Origin: Sipunculus nudus
Taxonomy: Eukaryota; Annelida; Sipuncula; Golfingiida; Sipunculidae
DNA length: 64,000 bases
Assembly (NCBI GenBank): GCA_026874595.1
Contig: CM049317.1
Location: 40,762,401 to 40,826,400, forward strand
Reading direction: 5' to 3'
Shown: positions 32,381 to 45,700 of the stretch, piece by piece
Numbering within the stretch: position 1 is the stretch's first letter
How the letters are laid out: every line of letters starts with the position of its first letter
Notes under the pieces: generated by a model
The model's database searches: none
Seen by the model: only the letters and a program-made list of their open reading frames with translations
What the model was told of the DNA's origin: nothing
Translations under genes and position numbers: made by a program

Positions 32381-33688
32381 TTCTAAATGGCCTGATGAAT
32401 CTTCTAAAACGCATCTTTCGCAGTTTAAATCGGCCTTTTTTGCACAAAACACGATCTTGTGTATACGCGAAAACCGAGTTCATTTCGGCGAAAACGACGT
32501 TTGTAACTGTTCTAAATGGCCGAATGAAGCTTCTAAAAGGCTTCTAAAAGGCTTCTTTCGTAGTTTAAAACGGCCATTTTTGCACAAACACCAGGTTGTA
32601 TTACGCGAAAACTGAGATCATTTCGGCGAAAACGACGTTTTAACTTGTTCTAAATGGCGTATTGAATCTTCTAAAACGCATCTTTCGCAGTTTAAATCGG
32701 CCATTTTTGCACAAAACACGATCTTGTGTATACGCGAAAACCGAGTTCATTTCGGCGAAAACGACGTTTGTAACTGTTCTAAATGGCCGAATGAAGCTTC
32801 TAAAAGGCTTCTAAAAGGCTTCTTTCGTAGTTTAAAACGGCCATTTTTGCACAAACACCAGGTTGTATTACGCGAAAACCGAGTTCATTTCGGCGAAAAC
32901 GACGTTTGTAACTGTTCTAAATGGCCGAATGAAGCTTCTAAAAGGCTTCTAAAAGGCTTCTTTCGTAGTTTAAAACGGCCATTTTTGCACAAACACCAGG
33001 TTGTATTACGCGAAAACCGAGATCATTTCGGCGAAAACGACGTTTTAACTTGTTCTATATGGCGTATTGAAGCTTCTAAAAGGCTTTTTTTTGCAGTTTA
33101 ACTCGGCCATTTTTGCACAAAACACGATCTTGTATTACGCGAAAACAGATCGAATTACGGGGAAAGCGACGTTTGTAACTTGGTCTAAATGGCCTTATGA
33201 AGCTTCCAAAACACTTCTTACGCAGTTTACATCGGCCATTTTTGCACATAATACAATCTTGTATTACGCGAAAACCGAGCATATTTTGCCGAAAACGTCG
33301 TTTGTAACTGGTTCTACACGGCCTATTGAAGCTTCTAAAATGGTTATTTCGCAATTTAAAACGGCCATTTTTGCACAAAACACGATCTTGTAATACGCGA
33401 AAACCGAGTAAATTTCGGCAAAGACGAAGTTTGTAACGGGTTCTAAATGGCGTAATGAAGCTTCTTAAAGGCTACTTTCGCAGTTTAAAATGGCCCTTTT
33501 TGCACAAAAGAGAGCTTGTTTAACGCGAAAACCGAGCTTATTTAGGCGAAAACGACATTCGTAACTGGTTTTAAATCGGGTAATGAAGCTTCCAAAACGT
33601 TTCTTAGGCAATTTAAATCGGACATTTTTGCAGAAAACCGAGTCTTGTATTATGCGAAAGCCGAGCCCGGAAAACGACGTTTGTATCT
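32381..33688 (+). repeat. Left edge of the ~129-bp satellite array, divergent monomers
   Basis: About ten monomers with the satellite landmarks (GCGAAAACCGAG, CGACGTTTGTAAC, TGAAGCTTCT, CGGCCATTTTTGCACAAA). Starts of successive monomers at 32466, 32604, 32733, 32871 and 33009 give spacings of 138, 129, 138 and 138. The 138-bp form has an extra copy of AAAAGGCTTCT-like text. Monomers here differ strongly from each other and from those to the right. Confidence 0.9.
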
Positions 33689-34479
33689 TGTGACGGAACC
33701 TTATAACAACAGACCACCTAGTCGTGAGGAGCATAAATTTTGTCATTGTGATAAAAATAAAATCAGATTCTGTAACACTAGGCAGTTTAGGGAAATGAAT
33801 AAAGAAGTTAGTGGGTTTTTTATTATATAATTGTAATTTATTCTTAAAACAACCCTAACATTACAATACACTAAATCAATACAATTGCACAGAATAACAA
33901 CAGTACAACAGCAAATCAATACAAGTACATAGTATAGTAAATAAAGTGTACAGTACCTGGATACAACCACTGTTACAGCGACAACAAGTCATTTAAAACC
34001 AATAATCCACGTAAACGGTTCGAATAGTCCAAAGTAAAGCTCTTATAATAATCCCGGAAGCAAAATGGAGACACGCCGCAATAAATCTGCATAGAGTTCG
34101 TAGAATCCCTTACACTACTGCAATTATCGGATAGGTCCAAAACTGACTCCCACTCTTCCGTGTCCGCTGGAATATTTCTCTGTCCTCGACTCCTGGCTCT
34201 AAAGCACAGCCCCTATTATACATTTTCATACAAAAATTCTAGAAACTTCTATTTCACGGACAATCGAAAGAACCCAACAATACATAATACACACGCCCAA
34301 AGAACAAAGAGCGCGACCAGCCCAGAAAGTTCCAGATTAGCATTAACGCTGTGGATCTACACGTCAGACCCAATACGTGGGCCGGGCCAGCTCGCGCGTC
34401 TCCAAAGGCAACGGACAATGCTAGCGCTACACAGACACATGTAAGACTGCTGCACACAATAAAAGAGGCATCTGTAACA
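33689..34479 (-). mobile_element. Solo LTR inside the satellite, same family as the Gmr1-like LTR
   Basis: Read on the minus strand it starts TGTTACAGATGCCTCTTTTA and ends GGTTCCGTCACA. It follows the 5' LTR at 19430-20197 along its length: the GGGGCTGT block, TTCCAGCGGACAC, ATCCAGGTACTGTACA, TAGTGTATTGTAATGTTAGG, AAGAATAAATTA and CTTCTTTATTCAT. Length 791 versus 768 bp; similarity is patchy, so it is another subfamily. There are no coding parts, as expected after LTR-LTR recombination. Satellite DNA continues on both sides. An exact target duplication is not visible. Confidence 0.8.
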
Positions 34480-34785
34480 ATTGTTCTATTCTGAATGGCT
34501 TAATGAAGCTTCTCAAACGCTCGTTTGCAGTTCAAAACGGCCATTTATGCACAGAATAAGATCTTGTATTACGCGAAACATGAGCACATTTCCACGAAAA
34601 CAATGTTTGTAACTTGTGCAAAAGGCCTAATAAGCTTCTGCTACACTACTTTCACAGTTTAAAACGGCTGTTTTTGCACAAAACACGATATTGTATTACG
34701 GGAAACCCGAGCTGATTTCGGTAAAAACAACGTTTGTAACTTGTTCTAATAGCCTAATTTAGCTTGTAAAACGTTTATTTTGCAG
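34480..34785 (+). repeat. Satellite array segment between solo LTR and LINE
   Basis: About two and a half divergent monomers (AATGAAGCTTCTCAAACG, GGCCATTTATGCAC and so on). The last monomer is cut at CGTTTATTTTGCAG (34772-34785), where the LINE is inserted. Confidence 0.85.
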
Positions 34786-34857
34786 GTTTTTTTTTTATTT
34801 CAACCACAAACACAATACAAACATAAAATACAACTACTATCTGATTTTACCTTCCAC

Positions 34858-37800
34858 TTAATTGTTTATTAATATAGCATGCAATATTATAAACTGCAAA
34901 AAGCGATATTTCACATTAAAACATGTTTTAAAAGGAATCAAAAAGACTTCATTCCAGTCTATATCTTCATCGGTATCAACATATTTACTGATATTTGGAG
35001 TTAATTTTAAAAATGAGTGTTTTTGTACATAAAATGAATACAACCTTTTAGAATCACATCTATCAAATTTAAGGTCACAATCAATACACAGTTCAGTTGA
35101 TAATGGTTTCTGCGTAAGAAAATTGGGCACATTAATTAATTCAATATTTTTCCTCACAATAGACACTGTTGCCCTCAACTTCACATAGAATCTTGGTAAA
35201 ACACCCCGTTTTTGCCACTCTCTAAAAGGTATAACTTCACCATTTTCATTAAAAAGATCCCTCACAAACCATAAACCAGCCTGGAATAAGTTAACATAAA
35301 AGAAATTGGTTTTTAAATAAGAATTATACCATACAACTTGATCATATACATTTTCAGTATCATACCTAATAATATACCAAGCTCTCAGTACTCCAGAATA
35401 AAAGGTATCAATTTGCTTCACAGAATTCTTAAGCATGTCCATTGTGTATGAGCAATAAAAAATCATCCCTGGTAGGGTACAGAATTTTTTTCATATTATA
35501 TTCCCATAATAGTTTCCATGACCCATAGGTTCCATACATATATTTCCTAACCCATCTTAGTTTACAAGTATTAAAAATGGCTTCAACATGAGGTGCTTTT
35601 AAACCTCCATTTTTAGTCTCTTGTATAAGAACATTACGTTTTAATTTCTCTCTCTTTCCTCTCCATATAAAGTTAAATATAATGGTATTCAATTTCTGTA
35701 TAACAAATTTTGGAATACACAAACATGAGAAACAATACTGAAGTTGTGATATTAGAAATGAATTCTACCTATCATTGTCAGATTACGGCATTTCCAGCTG
35801 TTAACAAGCTTGCTAATTTTGTCGATTTCATCATGAAAATTTAGTTTTTCTGCTTTTTCTTTACTATATGAAATTGAAATACCAAGAATAGTAAGTGTGT
35901 CACCCGGCCATTTAATACCAAATGATGTATCTTCATTATCTTTTTCTAAACCTAGCCGAAGCCCTTCTGTTTTTTCCATATTTATTTGCAAACCAGAAAA
36001 ATTACCAAATAAATTAATTTCTTTAAATAAACAGGAGGCAGATTTTTTATCTTTGATAGTTGCTGTAACATCATCAGCATAGCACAACATTTTAATATGG
36101 TTATTTTCTATTTGTAAACCCTCAATTTTATCATTTTGCTCTATTTTGGTTGCAAATGCTTCTAGTGATAGGATAAATCAATAAGGTGATAAAGGGTCAC
36201 CTTGTCGGACACCTCTTTCTATCTGTATACGCTCTGAAAGATGTCCATTGTTTATTACGTTACTAAATATGTTGGTATACATCAATTGAATCCAGTTTAT
36301 AAAATCTACTCCAAAGTTCATTTTTTCTAATATTTGAAACATAAAGGCCCATTCCAATGAGTCAAAAGCCTTTTTAAAGTCGATTGCCAATAGTATACCT
36401 GGTATATGTTTTTCCTCTGTATATGGTAATTAATCTGATAGAAATCTTGTAACATCATGAATGTCTCGACCTTTGATGAAACCAGACTGGTTATTATTTA
36501 TTAATTTTGGTAAATACTGTATAAATCTATTTGAAAGTGCTTTTGACATAATTTTAAAATCCGTATTTAAAAGAGAAATTGGCCTCCAGTTTTCTACCTT
36601 AAATCGATCTTTTCCTTTATCCAATAGAGTTATTATGGCTTGTCTTTGTACAGCAGACATTTCTCCCTGCTTTTTTGAAAAGTTAAAGCTGTCAATCATA
36701 TAATTACCAAAGATGTGCCAAATTTTTTTGTAAATTTCAACAGGTATTCCATCACTCCCTGGGCTTTTGATTGATTTCATAGTATTTAGAGCTTTTAAAC
36801 ATTCTTCAGATGTGAGTGGACCTTCACAAGATAACTTTTCATCTTCCGACAGCATTGACATTTTAAGATCTTTTAAATAATTTTTAATTTCACCTGATGT
36901 CATCTTTAGATTTGATATCTATATAGGATCTGTCACAACATTTCCATCCGGGTCTATCAACTTATTTATATTTTTCTTTATATGGTTCCGTTTTTCAAGG
37001 TTTAGGAAATATTTATTACTTCTCTCACCGTGCTCATACCATCTGACTTTTGACCTAATAATAGCCCCTTCTGTTTTATCATGTTCTATCTTTTCTAATA
37101 CAATTTTTATCTGGTTATAGGATTGTCTCAACTGTTCTTTTACATTTTCATTGGTTTCAGCCTCTATTTTTTCTTCATTGAATTTTAGTTCCTCAAATAA
37201 CTCTTTTTCCCCTTGTACTGTATTCTTTTTATTTTTCTTTCCAAAGGCAACACAATATTCTTTTATCTTATATTTAATGTATTCCCATTTTGTTTGGACA
37301 TTTGTTATACATTCACTTTCATTTTGCCATACTTCATTTTGTTTAATTAAATGTATTATAAAATCACTGTCATCTAAATAAGAAGTATTCATTTTTCAGT
37401 AACCTTTACCTTTACTTTCTTGCTTCATTTCTATTTTAAGTTTAACTGGACTGTGATCAGAATGATAGTCTGCCTCTATACAAATAACATTCACATTATC
37501 ATATAGTAAGTTCGATATCAACCAGTAGTCCAACCTACAACGGGTAACTAGATTATTTCTTCTCCATGTATATCTTTTTTTGTTCGGATATCTCCTCCTC
37601 CATACATCGGTTATATCAAATGTCTCACATATAGAGTTTAAAATGTTTCTGACCTGGTTTTTATTATCGTGTAAATTGCCTATTTTATCTTATCTATTGT
37701 CAAGAACAATGTTGAAATCCCCACCCAGAATAATATTACTTCTCCCTTGTTGGTTTTTCTCCATCATTCTCTCCATTAGAGTCCTATAAAATATTTTTTG

Positions 37801-38172
37801 TTCATTTAGGCTATTCGGTGCATATATATTGATCAACAGAAACGGATTATTTTCAATTATACAATTTAACATAAGCAATCTACCATTTTCAAATTCATTA
37901 ATTTGCTTTACCTGAATATCCAATTCATTACAAATTAAAATAGCCACACCACGATTATTATTATTCCCATGACTATAACAAATCTTTGCACCCCATTCAT
38001 TCTTCCAAATCGCTTCATTCTGTTCACTGCTATAAGTTTCTAGAAGAAATGTTATGTCTGTTTTCTCCTTATGCAGTAATCTAAATAATGATCTTCTTTT
38101 TCTGGTTTTATTAAGTCCTCGAATATTTAATGTTTTAATATTTAAATTACAGCTGCAACTATTGAACACTTC
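34858..38172 (-). pseudogene. LINE ORF2: APE endonuclease-reverse transcriptase, interrupted
   Basis: The endonuclease (about 38160-37400) shows LNIRGLNKTRKRR, the catalytic Glu in LLETYSS, NIYAPN, LGGDFNIVLD, RLDYWLISN and SDHSPVKL. The RT follows: SIKSPGSDGIPVEIYK, ENWRPISLLNTDFKI, NNQSGFIKGRDIHD, LAIDFKKAFDSLEW, RGVRQGDPLSPY and the catalytic YADD (36070-36081). The thumb-like and C-terminal parts (FNFIWRGKREKLKRNV, LRWVRKYMYG) run to 34858. This type of protein nicks DNA and copies LINE RNA at the target. Stops lie at about 37688, 37397, 36915, 36430 and 36178; frameshifts near 35750 and 35440. The family match is L1/Tx1-like by the EN-RT motif set. No clean ATG marks the start. Confidence 0.85.
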
Positions 38173-38994
38173 AAGTAAGTATAATATGTTTTACCGCATA
38201 CAGAGATATATCAAACATGTCAGAGACTCTCATCAGTGCATTAAGGTTACTAGGACAGTATAATACCTGCAGGGCAAACACATTTTCCCCCTGCACAAGA
38301 AACACACATTGACCATTTAAAGGACACATAGGAGGCTTGCCAAAAGCTTTATTTCCCTCTGTTATTGGGTTGACCTATTTTAAGCTTCCCCCAACAAATA
38401 CCACTACTACGGCCCTGCAATGCAATGTTGTGAAACCGCAAATTCATCCAGGCACACTTTCTTTTCATGCCACCCTTTGTAAAATAATTTAGTGCAAGTG
38501 TACCTTGGGAAAACATCTGTTCTTAAACTCAAAATTCACAGTTAAATCCATGTGATACCAGGATATCTTTGAAAGTAACATACTTACATACAAAACAAAG
38601 TTTTATAATATTTGGTATAGTAAAATAAACATTTAAACATGTAACCATGATTTAGTAATTATTAATTGCATTTAAAATACAGTTTCCAAAAGGCAAGACA
38701 ATATTAGATAATAAACGGTTCACTTAGGTTCAGCTATGACATTAAACTTTGTGTATATTATATTACAGCCAAAATGTAAACTACAGGGTATAATACTGAA
38801 CAGAAACTTAATATAATTGAAATACATATACAGGGTACACTCAGTATGTACCATAGATCCTCCATATAACAGTAGCATAAATTGATATAGATAATGTGCA
38901 ACTTAGTTCAACGTACTAATGAAAATACTTATTTCAAAAGAACATAACAAGTGGACTTTATCTTGAACAATAAAACATTCAAAATTTCACAGAA

Positions 38995-39752
38995 TCAGAG
39001 TTTTTTTTTTAGTTTGTTCAAATGGTTGATATGCACAGGTGAACCATCCTCCGTTTTCGCAATTACTTATTCATCAGAGGTCCATGCCAGTTGAACTTTT
39101 TTGTGTTCTTTAGCTGCCAGTAACAACTTGAATCTGTAATCAGTTAGATCTTCCACAATATAGAAGCCTGTTCCTTTTAGCAATTTTCTTTTCGTTATCA
39201 CATTCTGTCTACATGCGTAGCTAACAAATTTGATCAGAATTGGCCGGTTTTGTTTCCCTGTGCGTCCTACTCTGTGCATCCTGTCAATCATCCAGGGGTC
39301 AACTTGGGCTCCAATCTTCTAAAAAATTTCCCAGACTTCATATCTAAAATTATCATTTTCGTCCTCCTGGACACCAAATTTCTTATACTATTTCTGCGAC
39401 TGTACTGTTCTAATTCTTCACAGTGGGCCCTGGCTGACTCCAAGTCTCTCTCGAGAGATATGTTCACCTCAGCTAAAGTAGCCAGCTCTCTCTTACATTC
39501 ATCTTTCAGCTTTTGAAACTTATTTTCATATACACTTTCTAAATGACAGATAGCACTATTTACCTCAGTCTGCATGTTCTGTACCAGGGCCTCTGTCTGT
39601 TTAAGTGATGCATCAGTCCCTTGAATCTCAGCTCTCAGAGTTTCAATTTTACAGTCCATTTTACTTTCCATTTCAGCCAATTTGTTGTCTAAATGTTTCA
39701 AGATATTTGTTTCAATGCTCTTTAACAATATTTCCATAGTGTCTTTATCCAT
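38995..39752 (-). pseudogene. LINE ORF1: coiled-coil RNA-binding protein, interrupted
   Basis: It starts at the ATG at 39752 (MDKDTMEILLKSIETNILKH). A long coiled coil (to about 39380) ends in CEELEQYSRRNSIR, a typical junction to the RRM-like domain. A 1-base loss at about 39375 shifts the frame; the RRM-like part resumes as MIDRMHRVGRTGKQNRP, FVSYACRQNVITKRKLLKG and FYIVEDLT. A TAA at about 39067 is premature, since the next 70 bases still read VIAKTEDGSPVHINHLNKL to a stop at 38995. The role by family is RNA-binding and chaperoning of the LINE RNA. About 820 bp of AT-rich non-coding DNA separates it from ORF2. Confidence 0.8.
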
Positions 39753-42700
39753 TTTCTCTCAATATATGGCCTGGATGGAAATGGATTTTGGAGCTACTCC
39801 AAAGCACAACCTGCCATTTGCATTGGCCTTGACCTTCATCTTCGTTTCTTTTGCAGTTTAAATAGTCAATTTTTGCTCAAAAGAAGATCTTGTATTACGC
39901 GTAAGAGAGCAGATTAGGGCGAAAACGACATTTGTAACTGCTTTAAAATGGCCTAATTAAGCTTCTCGTTCGCAGTTTAAAACGGCCCTTTTTGCAGAAA
40001 ACACGAGCTTGTATTAAGCGAAAACCGAGCTGATTTGGGCGAAAACGATGTTTGTAACTGCTTTAAAATGGCCTAATGAAGCTTCTAAAATGCTTGTTTC
40101 GCAGTTTGCAGAAAACAAGAGCTTGTATCACGCGAAAACAGAGCAAATAGGGACGAAAGCGACTTTGTAACAGGTTCCAAATTGCCTAATGAAGATTTTT
40201 AAACGCTACTTTTGCAGTTTAAAACAGCCCTTTTTGCATAAAAAACGAGTTTGAATTAGGCAAAGCCGAGCATATATCACCGAAAACGACGTTTGTAACA
40301 GGTTCTAAATGGCCTAATGAAGCACCTCAATTAAAAACGGCCATTCTTCAACAAAACATGATCTTGTATAACGCGTTATTTCGGCGAAAACGACGTTTTT
40401 AACCTGTTTAAATTGACTAAAGAAGCTTCCAAAACACTTCTTTTGCCGTTTAAATCGGCCTTTTTTTGGACAAAATATGATCTAGAATTACGCAAAAACT
40501 GAGCACATTTCCGCGAAGAAACGTTTGTAACTTGTTCTAAATGGCCTAATGAAGCTTCTACTACGCTACTTTTACAGTTTAAAACGGTCCTTTTTGCACA
40601 AAACACGATCTTGTATTACGTGAAAACCGAGCTGTTCTGGGCGAAATCGACGTATGTAACTGATTAAAGTGGTCAAATGATGCTTCTGAAAAGCTTGTTT
40701 CGCAATTTGAATCGCCCTTCTTTGCACAAAACTCGAGCTTGTATTACGCAAAAACCGATCAAATTTCGACAAAAGCGACGTTTGTTACTGGTTCTAAATG
40801 GACTAATGAAGCTTCATAGATGCTTGTTTCGCAGTTTAAGTCGGCCATTATTGCTCAAAACACGATATTGTATTTCTAGTTATAAATGGCATAATAAATC
40901 TTCTTAAACGCTACTTTCGCAGTTTAAAACGGCCCTTTTTGCATAAAAACACGAGCTCGAATTAGGGGAATACCCAGCTGATTTCAGCGAAAACAACGCT
41001 TGTAACTGGATCTTAATGGCTTCGGGTTTTTAACAGGTTCTGAATTTCCAAAAAAGCTTCTAAAACGCTGGTTTCGCAGTTTAAATCGACCATTTTTGTA
41101 GAAAACACGATCTTGTATTTCGCGCAAACCGAGCTGATTTCGGCGAAAACAACGCTTCTAACTGGTTCTTAATGGCGTGTTGAAGCTGATTTAAGCAAAA
41201 ACAACGCTTCTAACAGGTTCTTAATGGCCTATTGAAGCTGCTAAAATTATTCTTTCACAACTTAAACAGGTTCTAAATGGCCTAATGAAGCTTCAAAAAC
41301 GCTTGTTTCGCAGTTTAAATCGACATTTTTGTACAAAACACGAGTTTAAATCGACCATTTTTGTACAAAACACGATCTTGCATCACGCGAAAACCGAGCC
41401 GATTTCGGAGAAAACGACGTTTGTAACAGGTTTTAAATGGCACAATGAAACTTCTAAAACACTTCATTTGCAATTTAAATTGGTCATTTTTGCACAAACA
41501 CGATCTTGTATTGCGCAAAAACCGTGCTGATTTCGGCGAAAAAGACGTTAATAACAGGTGCTAAATGGCCTAATGAAATTTCTAAAACGCTTCTTTCGCA
41601 ATTTAAATCGGCCATTTTTGCACAAAACCATTCTTGTATTACGCGAAAACCGAGCTGATTTCGGCGAAAAGGACGTTGGTAACCAGTTCTAAATGGCTTA
41701 ATGAAGATTCTAATAGGCTTTTTTCTCAATTTAAATCGGCTAGTTTTGAACAAAACACGATCTTGTATTACGCAAAAACGGAGCTGATTTCGGCGAAAAC
41801 GACGTTTGTAACAGGTTTTAAATGGCACAATGAAACTTCTAAAACACTTCATTTGCAATTTAAATTGGTCATTTTTGCACAAACACGATCTTGTATTACG
41901 CGAAAGCCGAGCTGATTTCGGCCAAAACGACGTTTGTAACAGGTGCTTAATGCTGAAATGAAGCTTCTAAAACGCTTCTTCCGCACAAATCACAATCTTT
42001 TATAATGCGAAAACCGAGCTGATCTCGGCGAAAACGACGTTTGTAACAGGTGCTAAATGGCCTTATGAAGCTTCTAAAACGCTTGTTTTGCAATTGAAAT
42101 CGGCCATTTTTGCACAAAACACGATCTTGTATTACGCGAAAACCAAGCTGATTTCGGCAAAAACGACGTTTGTAACAGGTTCTAAATGGCGTAATGAAGC
42201 TTGTAAAATGCTTCTTTCGCAATAGAAATCGGCCATTTTTGCATAAAACACGAGTTTAAATCGACCATTTTTGTACAAAACACGATCTTGCACCACGCGA
42301 AAACCGAGCCGATTTCGGAGAAAACATCGTTTGTAACTGGCTGTAAATAGTCTATTGAAGCTTCCTAAGCGCTTCTTTAGCACTTTAAAACATTCCTTTT
42401 TGCGCAAAAGACGAGCAGGTAGTACTCGAAAACCGAGCTCATTTGGGAGAAAACGACATTTGTAACTGGTTCTAAATGGCCTAATGAAGCTTCTAACACT
42501 CTTATTTTGCAGTTGAAATGGGCCATTTTTGCACAAAAAAACGATCTTGTTTTACGAGAAAACCGAGCTGATTTGGGCGGACGAGCTCATATCGGCAAAA
42601 CGACGTTTGTAACTGGTTGTAAATTGCGTAATGAAGCTTCTTAAATGCTTCTTTCGCAGTTTAAAAAGGCTATTTTTCCACAAAACACGATCTTGTATTG

Positions 42701-45700
42701 CGCAAAAACCGTGCTGATTTCGGCAAAAAAGACGTTTGTAACAGATGCTAAATGGCCTAATGAAGCTTCTAAAATGCTTCTTTCGCAATTTAAATCGGCC
42801 ATTTTTGCACAAAACTATTCTTGTGTTACACGAAAACCGAGCTGATTTCGGCGAAAAGGACGTTGGTAACAAGTTCTAAATGGCTTAATGAAAATTCTAA
42901 TAGGCTTCTTTCTCAATTTAAATCGGCCAGTTTTGCACAAAACACGATCTTGTATTACGCGAAAACCGAGCTGATTTCGGCGAAAAAGACGTTTGTAACA
43001 GGATCTAAATGGCACAATGAAACTTCTAAAACGCTTCATTTGCAATTTAAATTGGTCATTTTTGCACAAAACACGATCTTGTATTACGCGAAAACCGAGC
43101 TGATTTCGGCGAAAACGACGTTTGTAACAGGTTCTAAATGGCCTGATGAAGCTTGTAAAACGCTTCTTTCGCAATTTTAATTGGCCATTTTTGCACAAAA
43201 CACGATCTTGAATTACGCGAAAACCGAGCTGATTTCGGCTAAAACGACGTTTGTAACAGGTGCTAAATGGTGTAATAAAGCTTCTAAAACGCTTCTTCCG
43301 CATTTTAAATCGGCCATTTTTGCACAAAACAATCTTTTATAATGAGAAAAAAACCGAGCTGATCTCGGCGAAAACGACGTTTGTAACAGGTGCTAAATGG
43401 CCTAATGAAGCTTCTAAAATGCTTGTTTTGCAATTTAAATCGGCCATTTTTGCACAAAACACGATCTTGTATTACGCGAAAACCAAGCTGATTTCGGCAA
43501 AAAGGACGTTTGTTACAGGTTCTAATCGGCGTAATGAAGATTCTAAAACGCTTCTTTCGCAATAGAAATCGGCCATTTTTGCACAAAACACAATCTTTTA
43601 TTACTCGTAAACCCAGTTGATCTCTGCGAAAACGACGTTTGTAACAGGTGCTAAATGGCTAAACGAATTGGCCGTTTGTAACAGGTTCTAAATGGCACAA
43701 TGAAACTTCTAAAACGCTTCATTTGCAATTTAAATTGGTAATTTTTGCACAAAACACGATCTTGTATTACGCAAAAACCGAGCTGATTTCGGCTAAAACG
43801 ACATTTGTAACAGGTGCTAAATGGTGTAATGAAGCTTCTAAAACGCTTCTTCCGCATTTTAAATTGGCCATTTTTGCACGAAACACAATCTTTTATAATG
43901 CGAAAACCGAGCTGATCTCGGCGAAAACGACGTTTGTAACAGGTGCTAAATGGCCTAATGAAGCTTGTAAAATGCTTCTTTCGCAATAGAAATCGGCCAT
44001 TTTTGCACAAAACACAATCTTTTATCACTCGAAAACCGAGCTGATTTGGGCGGAAACAACGTTTTAAACAGGTTCTAAATGGCCTAATGAAGCTTCAAAA
44101 ACGCTTGTTTCGCAGTTTAAATCGATATTTTTGTACTAAACATGAGTTTAAATCGACCATTTTTGTACAAAACACGATCTTGCATCGCGCGAAAACCGAG
44201 CCGATTTCGGAGAAAACATCGTTTTTAACTGGCTGTAAATAGTCTATTGAAGCTTCCTAAGCGCTTCTTTAGCACTTTAAAACATTCCTTTTTGCGCAAA
44301 AGACGAGCAGGTAGTACGCGAAAACCGAGCTCATTTTGGAGAAAACGACATTTGTAACTGGTTCTAAATGGCCTAATGAAGCTTCTAACACTCTTATTTT
44401 GCAGTTGAAATGGGCCATTTTTGCAGAAAAAACGATCTTGTATTACGAGAAAACCGAGCTGATTTGGTCGGACGAGCTCATATCGGCAAAAACGACGTTT
44501 GTAACTGGTTCAAAATTGCGTAATAAAGCTTCTTAAATGCTTCTTTCGCAGTTTAAAACGGCCCTTTCTGCACAAAACACGATCTTGTATTACGCAGAAG
44601 CTGAGCACATATCGATAAAAAAGGACGTTTGTAGCTGGTTCTAAATGGCCTTATGAAACTTCTTCTACGTAAATTTCTCAGTTTAAATCGGCCATTTTTG
44701 CACAAAACACGATCTTGTATTGCGCAAAAACCGTGCTGATTTCGGCGAAAAAGACGTTTGTAACAGGTGCTAAATGGCCTAATGAAATTTCTAAAAGGCT
44801 TCTTTCGCAATTAAAATCGGCCATTTTTGCACAAAACCATTCTTGTTTTACGCGAAAACCGAGCTGATTTCGGCGTAAAGGACGTTGGTAACAAGTTCTA
44901 AATGGCTTAATGAAGATTCTAATAGCCTTCTTTCTCAATTTAAATCGGCCAGTTTTGCACAAAACACGAACTTGTATTACGCAAAAACGGAGCTGATTTC
45001 GGCGAAAACGACGTTTGTAACAGGTTCTAAATGGCACAATGAAACTTCTAAAACGCTTCATTTGCAATTTAAATTGGTCATTTTTGCACAAAACACGATC
45101 TTGTATTACGCGAAAGCCGAGCTGATTTCGGCAAAAACGACGTTTGTAACAGGTGCTAAATGGCCTTATGAAGCTTCTAAAACTCTTGTTTTGCAATTTA
45201 AATCGGCCATGTTTGCACAAAACACGATCTTGTATTACGCGAGAACCAAGCTGATTTCGGCAAAAACGACGTTTGTAACAGGTTCTAAATTGCGTAATGA
45301 AGCTTGTAAAATGCTTCTTTCGCAATAGAAATCGGCCAATTTTGCACAAAACACAATCTTTTATCACTCGAAACCGAGCTCATTTGGGCGGAAACGACGT
45401 TTTAAACAGGTTCTAAATGGCCTAATGAAGCTTCAAAAACTCTTGTTTCGCAGTTTAAATCGATATTTTTGTACAAAACACGAGCTTAAATCGACCATTT
45501 TTGTACAAAACACGGTCTTGCATTACGCAAAAACTGAGCCGATTTCGGAGAAAACATCGTTTGTAACTGGCTGTAAATAGTCTATTGAAGCTTCCTAAGC
45601 GCTTCTTTAGCACTTTAAAACATTCCTTTTTGCGCAAAAGACGAGCAGGTAGTACTCGAAAACCGAGCTCATTTTGGAGAAAACGACATTTGTAACTGGT

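Larger units (their letters stand above)
34786..39842 (-). mobile_element. Near full-length L1/Tx1-like LINE inserted in the satellite
   Basis: The unit runs from a 5' end near 39842 through ORF1 and ORF2 to a poly(A) tail of ten bases on the minus strand (34787-34796). It splits one satellite monomer: CGTTTATTTTGCAG (34772-34785) is repeated as CGTTTCTTTTGCAG (39843-39856), a 14-bp target duplication with one mismatch, and the monomer resumes without loss. The 5' UTR is only about 90 bp. Both ORFs carry a few stops and frameshifts, so the copy is dead but fairly young compared with the other LINE pieces. Confidence 0.88.
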
